The notes under the pieces are model-generated. The model saw only the letters and a list, made by a program, of their open reading frames with translations. It was not told where the DNA came from and did not search any database. The position numbers were made by a program, and so were the translations under genes. A stretch of 64,000 nt of DNA from contig CP087208.1 of assembly GCA_020912385.1 (NCBI GenBank), forward strand, positions 682,001-746,000. Direction: 5' to 3'. The stretch comes from Neofusicoccum parvum (taxonomy: Eukaryota; Ascomycota; Dothideomycetes; Botryosphaeriales; Botryosphaeriaceae). Below, piece after piece: positions 30,946 through 41,866 of this stretch; within the stretch, counting starts at the first letter, position 1, and the number at the start of each line of letters is the position of its first letter.

Positions 30946-33185
30946 ATGCCCTCAGACGCCAGCACCAGGATCTATTCGGCGACGTACTCAAATGTGAGCC
31001 CACGCTGCATGCGCCCGTCCAGCCGCCTGCACCCCCACAGCCGTGCCCATACCGCCCTTGCTGACATCATCGCTGCCCGCAGGTCCCCGTCTACGAGTTC
31101 AATGTCGAGGGCAACCATGTCATGCGCCGCCGCGCCGACGACTGGATCAATGCGACACACATTCTGAAGGTCGCCGACTTCGACAAGCCGGCCCGCACGC
31201 GCATTCTGGAGCGCGAGGTGCAGAAGGGCGTGCACGAAAAGGTGCAGGGTGGATATGGCAAATATCAGGGTGAGTATTGCGGCAGCTCAAGCGCCGCATG
31301 GATCTTTAGTAACTCAGCTGCTGTAGGGACCTGGATCCCGCTTCACGACGGCCGCCAGCTCGCCGAACGTAACGGAGTTCTCAACAAGCTTCTGCCCATA
31401 TTCGACTTTGTTCCTGGTGACAGGAGCCCGCCTCCTGCGCCAAAACATGCCACTGCTGCCTCATCAAGGCCCAAGGCTGCACGCCAGAGTGCAGCTCGAC
31501 GGGCGCCGGGTGAGTATGGTCACAGCCGTGGCTCGCGGCGACGTCGTTCTGACAATGTCTCAGTTGCTCATGCAGCCGCGAGCCAAGTGAGCGATGACCG
31601 CTACGAGGTAGAAAGTGCTCAGTATGCCGACGAGGAAACCCCCGACAACGTTACCATCGCTGAGTCCGAGATGACGGATCACGACCTGATGCACGGCTCT
31701 CATTACTCTCAAGGAGGACGCAAGCGGAAGCGCGATGCAGACCAATCGTCTGCACAAGATCGTGCACACCAGATCTGGGCGGATGCTTTGTTAGACTACT
31801 TCATGCTGCTGGAATCAGAGGATCGCTTTCCTGCACCCCCAGAGCCGCCGCCAGGCGTCAACCTGGACCGCATGATAGACGAAAAGGGACATTCGGCCAT
31901 GCACTGGGCAGCTGCCATGGGCGATGTAGATGTTGTGAAAGACCTGCTCCGCCGTGGAGCACGCATCGACTCGCTTTCAAACAACCTCGAGACGCCCCTG
32001 ATGCGTGCCGTCATGTTCACCAACAACTACGACAAGAACACGATGCCCCAGATGATCAAGATCCTCCAGCCAACGGTCGTGCGCACTGACTGGTTCGGCA
32101 GCACCGTCTTCCACCACATTGCCGCGACGACTAGCAGTAAGAACAAGTACACCTGCGCTCGCTACTATTTCGATTGCATCATCAACAAGCTCAGCGAGAC
32201 ATGGGTCCCTGACGCAGTCACGCGCCTTCTTGACGAGCAGGACAAGAATGGCGATACGGCCATCATGATCGCTGCACGTCACGGAGCCAGAAAATGCGTC
32301 CGCGCGCTGCTTGGCCGCAATGTCAATGTCGGCATTCACAACCACCAGGGTGAAACGGCCGACGATCTGATCCGCGAGCTGAACGCTCGGCGTCGTGATG
32401 GACGGCACCGTGGAGTCTCGTCGTCACCGTTTGCACCCGATGGCCGGCTTGGTCTCAATGGCAGCACGACCTTCCCAGGTCTACGAAATGGTAGTAGTCT
32501 ACAGCAAGTCGCATCGCCATCACATCAGTTCCGCAGTCAAACAGCTCAGACCCTGATGACCAAGATCGCACCCACACTGAACGAGAAGTTCGAACAGCTG
32601 GCAAGCGCATACGAGGAGGAGCTCTTAGAAAAGGATGCAGAAGCGGCAGATGCTGAACGTGTGATGCGGAAACGGCAGGCCGAAGTTGACGCATTGAAGA
32701 GGCAGCTAACAGAGATGGGTATTGTGGAAGTCGACAGCGTGATCGGCGACACTTTAGAAGACCCAGCCTGGGAAGAAGATGCGCGCCAACAAGACGAGGA
32801 ACTGGAAGCTCTCACACGGGAAGCCGAGGCGTTAGTGGAGCTCGAACAAAAGGTTGAACTCCAGCAGCGGATATCAGACGCAGAAGCCCGAACTAGCGTC
32901 GACGGAAAGCACGACGGAGACGAAAAGAGCGAGGCTGCAATCCGTGAGAGATTACGACTGGCCCTCAGTTTGGAGAATGCTCAAAGAGTGCGCCGCGGCT
33001 TGGTGAGCGAGGTCGTGCAGAACCTGAGTGTTGCAGGCATGGGCGAGCGGCAACACGAGTACAAGCGGCTCATCACTGGGGCGCTAGGTGTCAGGGAGGA
33101 AGATGTTCAAGGCATGCTCCCAGAAATCCTAAGCGAGTTGGAAGAGGCTCGTGAGCGTGAGGCGCTGGAAGCAAGCCCCGAGTAA
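30946..33185 (+). CDS. mbp1: APSES cell-cycle transcription factor, Mbp1 type, about 679 aa
   Basis: Exons 30946-30993, 31083-31269, 31327-31509 and 31564-33185. The DNA-binding subunit of MBF drives G1/S genes through MCB sites. Exon 1 encodes MPSDASTRIYSATYSN; exon 2 brings VPVYEFNVEGNHVMRRRADDW, NATHILKVADFDKPART and KVQGGYGKYQ, and the join to exon 3 gives GTWIPLHDGRQLAE, all APSES/KilA-N motifs. Ankyrin repeats follow (DEKGHSAMHWAAAMGDVDVV; DKNGDTAIMIAARHGARKCV), then a long C-terminal coiled coil. Introns two (57 nt) and three (54 nt) are multiples of three with no in-frame stop, so both could be read through. The second is sure because it interrupts the APSES consensus. The third (31510-31563, GTGAGT to CTGAC to CAG) falls in a variable linker and is only likely; if retained the protein is 697 residues. 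Confidence 0.92.
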
Positions 33186-34922
33186 TCTACTCTGGGAATA
33201 TATCTTTTCTTTTCCTTTTTTTTTTTCACAGGTGCTGCTGATGCATGCATCTCTCCGCAGCATCAGTAGCATTTCGACTACCAGCATGAGCGACAACGTC
33301 CTACTTCCCTTTGCGTTCTGCAAGGATTCAATTACGTACCAAGTTGCTCTGCTGCAGCGCTGTTTGACGACTCCAGTGTCAAGCATGACGAAGCTGTCCT
33401 ACCCTTTTCTGGCCTCTTGCCACTTTTTTGATACGGATCCTCTTCTCTATAGCGTTGGTTGGTCCATACCCAAAACCCAACTTCGCACAATGCATTTTCA
33501 CCGGCGTTATACCAACTTGAAGGCTTCTCTTTTTTATTTCTCATGGCCGAAAGGTTTTTTTTTTTTTAGTACCCCTGCCCTTCCACTAGGGCCCTCCTTT
33601 TCTGGCTTTCCTATACTGCGTTGGCGATGGATGCGGGGTGGTAAGGGTTTGAAGCGATCGGTAGCTGACAGGGTTTACGGGCGTTGATGAAGCAGGGCTC
33701 TGTATAATTTGGGGGCAATCTGGTGTGACGATAGTGTGAATGGGTATCAGCAGCGATGGGGGTTTCTTGGTTTTCACGACTGGTGCTTTACCACGTTCAT
33801 TGCTTCAGAAGAAGTAAATGGATAAAGCTACGAAAGTTTGATGGAGTTTAGATTTCTTTAAGAAACTGGACACGTGGATGCCGTATCATCCTGTCCTTTG
33901 TTACTTGAGATTTTGCCATATGGTTAACATCGGGTGGGTGTGATATGCTGAAGTTCCCAACGGTCCCGATGTCCTAATAGCGGGAAGTCAGCTTTTAATT
34001 TGGACTGAGAAGGATAATGGACTAGAATGAGTTCGAACTGTATTCCTCTTTTCAATGATTCCTCAGAGATCAACCACAGTAGCTGAAGTCAAGACGAAAC
34101 AACTGGTAGAGAAGCAAGGAGGATTGAAACCGCAGTCTTGAGCATCGAAAGCGTCCATGAGGCCCACCCGGAAATCATTGCAACGGCTACATACCTTCAT
34201 GGTAGTCGGAACATTCATCCAGATGAGTTTGGTATTCTATTTCCGTGCACACCGGCGTTCAGACGAATGCTTCAACCGCCCACATACGAAGTTGTTGCAA
34301 TACTTCACAAACTGACTACGTATCTCTTTGCAAACGAGGCACAGAATGGTGACGATTTTGAACAGTTGTATTGAGCATAACACATGCCCAATGGTCAGAT
34401 AGTAGGAGCGCTTCAACAACGTTGGAATTTGCAGCTCAAAACGCAGGAGGAAATTCCGTACCCAATCCTTCTATACCCTCCCAATCCCAACCAATGATTT
34501 CCTACCCACGTCACTCTTCGAACCCTGAAGAGAACACCCTGCAGCCAGAGTGAAAAATATACAATTATTTCCACATACACAAATCTCGTTTGTATATCAT
34601 GAGATGTAGCGCATTTCCGCATACTTTTTTACCTTGATTTCCCCGTCCAGCATCGACTCGCCCCATCTCCAAGAATGCCAAGAACGGTTAGTGCCAAACA
34701 AAACGTAAAAAGACCAAAAAATCAAAACTTACCAAAAGATCAAACAACGGGTATCACAAGATACGTATTTACAGGTGACGAAACGTAACGGACGGCAACG
34801 ACGACGGCGGCGAATTGGGACGCAAACGAACGCGCGAAAAACGAACGACGGAACGGACGGACGAACGGACGGGAGAACGGCAGAAAAAAAGCACGCGCGA
34901 AAAAGATCAACGCAGCAAAAAA
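33186..34922. other. Intergenic region, 1.7 kb, AT-rich centre
   Basis: It begins with the MBP1 3' flank including T tracts (33219-33228 and about 33556-33567). From 33700 to 34650 it is AT-richer and holds one copy of a weak dispersed repeat (34213-34287). Between about 34790 and 34880 there are imperfect GGACGAAC-type units. No coding region is supportable. Confidence 0.5.
34213..34287 (+). repeat. Diverged dispersed repeat, copy 1
   Basis: Two blocks (CATTCATCCxGAT and GACGAATGCTTCAACxGCCCA) occur here in the same order and with almost the same spacing (50 against 49 bases) as at about 59404-59477. Sequence between the blocks is poorly conserved. This suggests an old repeat relic; it is a visual match only. 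Confidence 0.35.
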
Positions 34923-35018
34923 TCAAGCCTCGGCGGCCTCAGCGTACGTCTTGTGGTTCTGCTTCTTTTTTCCGGGGAAGTGCTTGGGGAGAGCCTTGCG
35001 AATAGGCTTCCAAGACAT
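34923..35018 (-). other. Lys-rich small ORF, 31 codons, in the 3' flank of the Smr gene
   Basis: Starting 10 bases after the Smr stop codon, in a different frame, an ATG opens a 31-codon frame MSWKPIRKALPKHF to KTYAEAAEA and a TGA. Its regular basic amphipathic composition looks more like real coding sequence than random intergenic DNA. It could be a displaced alternative C-terminus, a downstream small ORF or chance. I cannot decide. Confidence 0.25.
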
Positions 35019-35028
35019 CTTGCCCCTC

Positions 35029-36037
35029 TTACATAACCACGCAACAGCTTTTGAGAGCCCGGACAACTTTTTTGCCTTTCCTGAAGAGCTCATCAACATC
35101 GTCGTTCTGGCCTTGCTGCTGCTGGTGCTGGTTGCCGTATTGTTGCTGATAGTTACCTTGCTGTTGCGGCTGGGCGCCGGGGTATCCGGGCTGGGCGTGC
35201 TGCTCGCCGGCGGCGGCGTCGGCGTACGAGTGGCCGTGGGTGGTGGCGGCGGGCGCGGCGTGCGGCTTCTCGTGGTGGGCGTTCTCGCCGGCGGCGACAC
35301 CGGCCCAGGAGCCGTTGGGGGCGTGGTGCGGCTTCTCGTGGTTGACGTTCTGCGGCTGCCACTGCGGGCGGTTATGGGTGGCAGCATGGAAGCTGGCGGT
35401 GGGGCGCTGGCCGCCGCCGCCCAGGTGCTCGGGCAGATGGGCCTCGCCGCCGGTCAGGTCGACGTACATGCGGCCGGCGTTCTCCTCGGTGCGGAACTGC
35501 AGGCCCAGGTCGCGGCAGACCTGCTCGCAGCGCGGCTTGAGCTTCTGGACGTGGTTGGTGGAGTGGTTGCCCTTGCCCACGATGACGTGCAGGTGCGTCT
35601 GGCCGTGCTTCTGGGCGTAGCGGATGCGCTCCTCGAGGATGTCCTCGGCCTCCTCGACGAACTGGCCGTGCAGGTCGAGCTCGTCGCCGGCCACGCGGTC
35701 CTCGGCGTTGTTCTCGCGGAAGATGAACTCGGAGGCCTGCTTGTTGTAGTCGTCCATCTTGGCCGCGTGCCGCTTGCCCGCCTCGCTCAGCTCGTGCGCC
35801 TTCGCGCCGTCGCCCGACTCGTAGGCCTCGTGGGCGCGGTCGAAGCAGTCCTGCCGCTTCTGGCGCTCCTGGCGCGCCATGTCGCGCAGGCGGTCGTACT
35901 CATCTTCAATGTCCTTGGTGCGCTCGTGCGACTCGTGGTGGAAAGCTGCGGGAGCGCGATCAGCGGGGCGTGCAGACGCGCCGGGGGGATGCGCGAGACC
36001 TACGGCGACTGCCCACGTAGGAACATCCGGACGCCAT
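35029..36037 (-). CDS. DUF1771-Smr domain protein with C-terminal CaaX box, 316 aa
   Basis: Coding exons are 36004-36037 and 35029-35945. The open frame extends far upstream of exon 2, but that extension lacks sense. A 34-nt first exon (MASGCSYVGSR, donor GTAGGT, acceptor CCCGCAG) restores the expected start SYVGSRPFHHESH. The DUF1771 domain (about 15-85) has YDRLRDMARQERQKRQDCFD and HAAKMDDYNKQASEFIF. The Smr domain (about 92-170) has ELDLHGQFVEEA and the GxGNHS nuclease-fold motif in VIVGKGNHS. A Gln/His/Ala-rich disordered linker follows, and the protein ends KSCCVVM: Cys-Val-Val-Met is a good farnesylation (CaaX) signal with a second Cys before it. That implies membrane attachment of a protein with a putative RNA- or DNA-acting domain. 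The gene is divergent from the F-box gene. Confidence 0.85.
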
Positions 36038-36688
36038 GCTGGAGAGTGGTGGTGGAACGGCGCGCAGAGAAGGAGGGCCCGGGGACAATGCAATTGCTCT
36101 GAGGAGGCGGCCGGCAGGGCAAGGAGGATCGTCAGGTACTTAAGGCGCTGGGTTCCTTGGAAAGCTCCGGGAGCTGGCTGCGGAGGCGATCGGCGCCAGG
36201 CCCAGCTGTGCAAGGGTCGGCCAGCGCCTGTCAAGCGCCGTCTGCCCTCTCACCGCCGGTCCAGACTGCCACCCGGCCCAGCGCACCGCACCGCCTCACC
36301 AGCTCAGCCGCCGCTGTGGGGTTCGGCCACCTCAGCCCGCCAGAGCGCAGCAATCGGAGCGCCTGCTCCCGCTGCCGCTCCCGCCGCTGAGACGCGCTCC
36401 TGGCGCGTCACGTCACCCGGCCAGCGCAGCGCCGGCCGCCAACCCTGAATTTCGCGCTGCTTTCTTGGAGGTGGAGCCTGCGTGAAACAGGCTGTGCTGC
36501 TGGTCCCGGGGCGCCCCTCGCGCGCGCGTCTCTCGTACCTGGCACGTGACCCTCATTTCGGATGACGTAACGGCAGGCTATCCCCGAAGCGGCAATCGCC
36601 AGTTGATGTCCTCAAGCCCCATCCCGACCGCTCCACCGAGATTCGCACCCACCGCCAAGGAGCCCTGCCCTGCCGACTGCCTCGCATC
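36038..36688. other. Divergent promoter between the Smr and F-box genes
   Basis: The 650-bp GC-rich region between two divergent start codons has no coding content that I can support. Confidence 0.5.
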
Positions 36689-38227
36689 ATGGACGGGCTC
36701 CCGGAGGAGCTGCTCGACCTGGCCGTCGACGCCTGCGACTTCATGTCCCTGAAGAAGCTGCGCCAGACCTGCAGAAAGCTCGCCCGCCTGACTACCCCGC
36801 GGATCTTCGAGCATGTCCACTTTGGCATGTTTCTCGACAGCCTGCAGAAGCTGTGCAGCATTGCAGCCCACAAGGACTACCGCACCATGGTCAAGAAGCT
36901 GACCTACCACGGCGAGCTGCTGCCCTACTTTGAGAACAGAGAGGAGTACGCCGAGCGCATCGACATGCGTCCACCCTTCAGCCTCTTCTACCAGATGTAT
37001 TGTTACGAGAAGGGACTTCCGGTGCTTCCATGCGGCGACATGAGGTACCGTGAAGCCAAGAGCGCGGCCCTGGCCATCTGGACCAAACTTGCCAAAGTCG
37101 ATCCCGAGCTGGATTTGGACGCGTATTTCAAGGAGTACCAGAGCATCTGGGATGAGCAGCAGGACTGGGACGAAGAGCGCAGTGCAGTGCTCCGGCAGGC
37201 CATCTGCAACTTACCGAACCTTGAAGCCGCCGAGGTGTCAACGCAGGAGATGGGCACGCCGAAGAACCATGGGCCCGTGTGGGGGAGGTTGCTGCCGCGG
37301 ATCCTGCAGGGTCCGGATGACTGGAAGTTTATCGACTCAAATGAGGAGGCGTCGCTCGGTGTGAGCTTGGACGGAGCGCAGCAGATAACCCATCTGCTCA
37401 GAGGGCTGTGCGAACGCACCGGCAAGCCAGTTCAATCGTTGAAGTTCTCCACCAGTAATAACGTGTTCTGGTGTCAGGCAACACGGTTACCTCTGGTACA
37501 CAAAAGCGTATGGCCAGACGATCTTGGGGGTCTGGAGATCGACGGCCGTGTTTATGAGATGAGGCATGCTTTTCGGAATCTCACGCATCTCGAACTCCTC
37601 ATCTCCTTCGACCATTTCTGGGACAGGAGAGACTGGATTGGGAGTGGCATGCGAGCCTTTCTGCAGGAAGCTAAGAAGCTGGAGAAGCTTCATTTCGGGT
37701 ACACCGAGGAGACCAGAGATCGGGAAGACGACAAGTGGGATGATCCATTACAGATCCTCGGCGATATCCACTGGCCGGTCTTGCATACACTGCACGCAAG
37801 CTTCACAACAAGAGAAAATCTCCTTTTGAATCTTTTCCAACGACATGCTGGTACGCTCCGGCACTTATCTCTCGTGGACATGGCTTTGTCACGAGCCCAC
37901 GGCTCGTGGGCATCTATCATCGAGAAGATACCTCAGATGCTCAAGCTGGAGTACATCTACGTAGAGTCCTTATGGGACTCAACTTGCGAGGAAAACGGTG
38001 GCGCGGGTTTGTTTGAGTTCTGGGAAGGTGGGGCTTACGAATTGTCCATTATGAACTACTGTCTCCATGGCGGGCCGCCTCCGCTCATCTACCCGCGGGA
38101 TTGGAACCGAGCTCATCCGGATCAACCGACATTGGATTATTTTGCGCCGCTGAGGGGGAGTGACTCAGAGGCAGAAGAAGACGATATAGGAAGTGAAGAA
38201 GACGAGGACGAGATTCTTGTGGAGTGA
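36689..38227 (+). CDS. F-box protein, 512 aa
   Basis: One exon. The N-terminus LPEELLDLAVDACDFMSLKKLRQTCRKLARLTTPRIFEHV is a standard F-box, which binds Skp1 in SCF ubiquitin ligases. The body has irregular Leu-rich segments (LEAAEVS, LTHLELLISFDHFWDR, LHTLHASF, LRHLSLVDM) resembling degenerate leucine-rich repeats that would recruit substrate. The C-terminus is strongly acidic (DSEAEEDDIGSEEDEDEILVE). No intron signals interrupt the frame. Ascomycetes carry many such paralogues, so the target cannot be guessed. Confidence 0.85.
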   Translation: MDGLPEELLDLAVDACDFMSLKKLRQTCRKLARLTTPRIFEHVHFGMFLDSLQKLCSIAAHKDYRTMVKKLTYHGELLPYFENREEYAERIDMRPPFSLFYQMYCYEKGLPVLPCGDMRYREAKSAALAIWTKLAKVDPELDLDAYFKEYQSIWDEQQDWDEERSAVLRQAICNLPNLEAAEVSTQEMGTPKNHGPVWGRLLPRILQGPDDWKFIDSNEEASLGVSLDGAQQITHLLRGLCERTGKPVQSLKFSTSNNVFWCQATRLPLVHKSVWPDDLGGLEIDGRVYEMRHAFRNLTHLELLISFDHFWDRRDWIGSGMRAFLQEAKKLEKLHFGYTEETRDREDDKWDDPLQILGDIHWPVLHTLHASFTTRENLLLNLFQRHAGTLRHLSLVDMALSRAHGSWASIIEKIPQMLKLEYIYVESLWDSTCEENGGAGLFEFWEGGAYELSIMNYCLHGGPPPLIYPRDWNRAHPDQPTLDYFAPLRGSDSEAEEDDIGSEEDEDEILVE

Positions 38228-39337
38228 GCGAAACGACAATATACCCTTTGCGCATCTGACTTGCTATATCATGCAGAATTTTCTACCTTGACGTCAAAGA
38301 CGCTTTGGATGCTTTCTCAAAGCTCAAAGCTTCATCTTGACCCCGGTCTTCCACTTCTCATGTGACAATGGAACGCAGGTGATCTTGCGCGTCAGTGAAT
38401 AAACACAAAAACCAACACCAAACAGCTTTTCGCAAAACTCAATTACGGCTGGTCATGTCAACCATGGCAGCATTCCTGATAGGAATGATAACGAACGTAT
38501 TGGTTTTCTCTGCCCTTCTATCCTCCACGCAAGGCAATTGACAATTATTTAGCCTCTGGGTCTCCATTCATCTCAAATTACCAGACTTCACCAATCTTTT
38601 AGGGATAAAGACAATATTCAACTCCCCCACAAGGCAGTGTTCAACATCATCAGGATTTCCACTCGTTCACCGGAACCATTCGACGGGTTGTGGTAAGCTC
38701 TTTAGCTCTTCGGCTGGAATAGTCGTTCTCAACATCCTCTCCCTTCAGCCTTGCAATGTTCCTATTTCATGGATAACATATCTTTGAAACACTGCGTCTC
38801 ATTCTAATGTGCTTAAGAATATTTCTTATTTGGTGATAATCTTCAAGAAGTCTCACTAGTAGGTGTGGGATGTTCCTCGAATATCCTTTATTTCCGTTCA
38901 ACACCGGAACAAACGAATCCAACAGTCTTTCAGCAACGCAGGCAGTAGCGAGCTTTCGAATAATCTCTTATTTAGTAAGCACAGCCTCGGTCATCGTTTC
39001 AGGATGAATCATCAGCATGATGTTGGAAAATGTCTGCCTGCTCTGTACTGCCCAGCGCCTCGCTTGCGGGGGGGTGCTCCAAGCATCTGCCTTCTCCCGA
39101 GCTCTGGATGCATCAACCCTAGTTTCAAGAAGTAACATGACCCTCAAAATCATCCTAAGCCAAGAATATGCCAATGTGACAGCCTGAAGAGGGTGCGAAA
39201 TAACTTACGCGGCCTCCTTGAAGCCAAATCTTGCTGCCTGATTGACCAACACCATTTAAAGCACGTAGTTTACTTGATCAAGGCGGCTCAGCTCAAAACA
39301 CATCGTTTGTAAGGGACACCGCGGAAGAAAATAAAAC
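38228..39337. other. Gene-free stretch, 1.1 kb, AT-richer
   Basis: The sequence is AT-richer than the flanking genes and contains only short motif-free open frames. I see nothing further in it. Confidence 0.5.
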
Positions 39338-40062
39338 ATGCCTGTCAGCATTTCCAATCACTCCGTCCACCCCGTCTCTCAATCAGATCTCCCCATCCTC
39401 GCCGACTTGCTACGCGCATCCAAGCTATCGCTCACCATCAACCGCCTACTTTTCAAAGACTGGCCCAATGAAGCCGCACAGTCGGCACAGTACACTCGCG
39501 CTATAGAGGGAGCATTTCCGAACCCGGATTCCGAGATGCTGAAAGTGGTTGACGATGCCACTGGCGAAATCGTTGCGCATCTCGTCCTGACCCACACAAA
39601 GCCCGCAACCCAGAAGGCTGAACCTATTGAAAATGCAACGGAAGAGAAGCCTGAGGTGCCGGAAGGCATGGTACCGGAAGTCTTTTTTGAAGTTATCAAA
39701 GCTCCCACAGAGACTAAACGCGCCGTGCATGGGGTCGAGCATTTGGGTAAATATCACTTTTCTCGACATTATTTGAATTCTGTTGACCAGCATCTACAGC
39801 AATGACCCATATTTATGTCAAGCCATCGAGCCGCAACAAGGGAATCGGATCGGGCCTCGTCCAGCTGGCTCTTCAGAGAGGAAAGGCGATGGGACTTCCT
39901 GTGTTTGTCGGATCCGAGCCACAAGCTCTTCAGTTTTTCCATGGTTTGGGATTCAGGGTCACGGGCTATTTTGATATTGATTTGAGCAAATTTGCACCTG
40001 CGAATTGCGGCTTTGGGGTGTTTCGGCTGTCGGGGATGATGTTCAACTCCTGGAACGAATAG
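39338..40062 (+). CDS. GNAT-family N-acetyltransferase, 223 aa, two exons
   Basis: Exons 39338-39746 and 39800-40062. The join (donor GTAAAT, acceptor CTACAG) gives EHLAMTHIYVKPSSRNKGIGSG, which contains the acetyl-CoA pyrophosphate loop R-x-x-G-x-G of GNAT enzymes. Around it are VAHLVLTH in the N-terminal half and VGSEPQALQFFHGLGFRVTGYFDID, the usual beta-6/beta-7 ending. Residues about 85-110 are a charged Glu/Pro loop. There is no targeting signal. The substrate is unknown; fungal relatives are mostly uncharacterised. Confidence 0.88.
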
Positions 40063-40828
40063 CACTTTGTAGTGCAGTGCAGTGCCGTAGTTGCTATTCT
40101 TCTCAACACTAGGTGCTCTTTAGATATCTATTCCTGGATTAGTAGACGATTTTCAGGCCACTGCCACTTCATTTTGTGGCTTTGTGAACGACAAGTGTCA
40201 GCCCATCGTCTGCATCAATTCAAAGACTTAGCATCAGTAAGGAAAACGAAGACCTTCAGAGACACGGAAAGGGAATCCAGTGTGTTATGCTTCAGCTGGA
40301 ACCACTCTAAGCCGCATTATTACTAGGAAAGAAGGGAAGATACCCCACCCTGCCATACCGGGGAAAGGGTAACGGTACACTAGGGCTGTGGGAAGTGAAC
40401 ACCCATTACAGCTGATCTCGTACATGTGTCCGGTTCCGCAACAAACCTCTGAATGATGTCAGAAGCGTGGTACAGCCCAAGCCTGCTATTTACACTAGTC
40501 ATCTGAAGTTGACACTCACGTGCAGTCCCAACCGAACACGCGTGCGGGGGGTATTGTATTTTTCCAAGGTTCAAATAAATTGCCTGAAGGCAAACTAATT
40601 CCCGTTATACTCCAGCCCAACGCCATATCCCCAACCCTATGCACTAGTAGTGACAGAGGAACACACCAAAGCACCCATTGGCACTCAATAGCTTACAACG
40701 ACCGCACTCGCCACCCAAATCCCAGGCGGCAGCCCCTCGCAAATAAAATGCCTAAATCGTCCCCAATGCAAGCGACAGAAACCCCATGGTTATGATTACA
40801 AAGAGTACAGCGAAGGTGACAGGCAGAC
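40063..40828. other. Intergenic region between convergent genes
   Basis: The interval of 0.77 kb between the 3' ends of the GNAT gene and the small minus-strand gene shows no coding features. Confidence 0.5.
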
Positions 40829-41386
40829 TCAGTGCCCCTTCCGACCACGCTCGTCCTGCATGCCGATCACGACATCCGGCGCCTCGGGATGTTCTTGCTT
40901 CGCGCGAGCGGTGCTGTTGCGCTCGTCTCTGCGGCTGGTAGCGGTGCCGCCGGTGCCGGTAGCGTGGGCTCTGTCTGGTGTGTCAGTAGGCGCTCGCTCC
41001 TTTTTTTCTGGTGCTCAATGGCCAATGCGTGGCAAAGGGGGTCGGCAAGGCTGGGTTGGCGAAGATGAATTGTGGAATGACGGAGGAGCTTCGGGCAAAA
41101 GGGGACAAAGTGAACGGCGACTGACTGGCCGCAAGCAATGCGGAGGGCGGGCTTACTCCTGCCCCTTGTGGACGGCGTCGTTCTGCACGTCGGTCTTGTC
41201 GGTCTTGTTGGTGGTGTGCTGCTCGTCCGGATTCGACTTCTGCGGCTTGCCGTAGCCGTAGCGAGGGACGGAGGCGCTGAGCGGGCGGATGGTCGTCTGG
41301 CTGGAAGTCAGGCCGCGGCGCAGCGAGGGGTGCGTCGTGATGCGGCGGTAGAAGGTCAGGAACTCTGAAGGCGACGGCGTCGACAT
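40829..41386 (-). CDS. Small protein of unknown function, 123 aa, two exons
   Basis: Coding exons are 41157-41386 and 40829-40970. Exon 1 starts MSTPSPSEFLTFYRRITTHP and is Arg/Ser-rich with few acids, rather like a mitochondrial presequence. Its apparent stop is the TAA inside the donor GTAAGC. Splicing to an acceptor ending ...CCAGACAG (branch CTGAC) continues in phase into an exon that ends KQEHPEAPDVVIGMQDERG and RKGH. That tail has the look of a conserved motif, and I recall PEAPxPVIGMxDERG-like ends in small fungal proteins. Without splicing the protein would be 77 residues. Function unknown. It is divergent from PCC1 with 480 bp between start codons. Confidence 0.68.
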
Positions 41387-41866
41387 GACTGTGTGCTGCT
41401 GAAAGACGAAGGAGATGGAGTTCTGGTGATGGAAGAGATGCGGCGGAGCGGAGGGAGAGGATTGCAGACACCAGGACGATGTCTGGCCGTGAGAAAGGCT
41501 GAGGTTAAGAGGCGGATGCGCGGGAGGCGACGAGTACGTAGACGACGGGCTTCATCCCTTCGCACTGGCACATGCTCCCCCGATCGACCTGGGGCCTGGT
41601 CGACGACGCTCCAGTGACATCACGGCGCACGGCGCCTTTCCGCAGCGCGGGGAAGCCTGCCGCTCGACCATTCCCGATCGAGTGCGGGGCCTCACCTCGT
41701 CTTTCTGCGCCGCCAGCAAACACTCCCCGGAGCCGCAACACGCGCCGTCTCAGCGACACGCCCACCCCAGCCCCGATCGCTGCACGCCCGAACCCTGTCC
41801 GCCCAGGCACGCGCGCACTCCTGCGTACATAGAACCGTCGCGAACCCCGTCGCAGCCGCCGCAGCC

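Noticed and set aside
36038..36234. N-terminal extension of the Smr protein by about 66 residues
   Set aside because: The extension has no family similarity; a 34-nt first exon with good splice signals gives the expected SYVGSRPFHHESH start instead.
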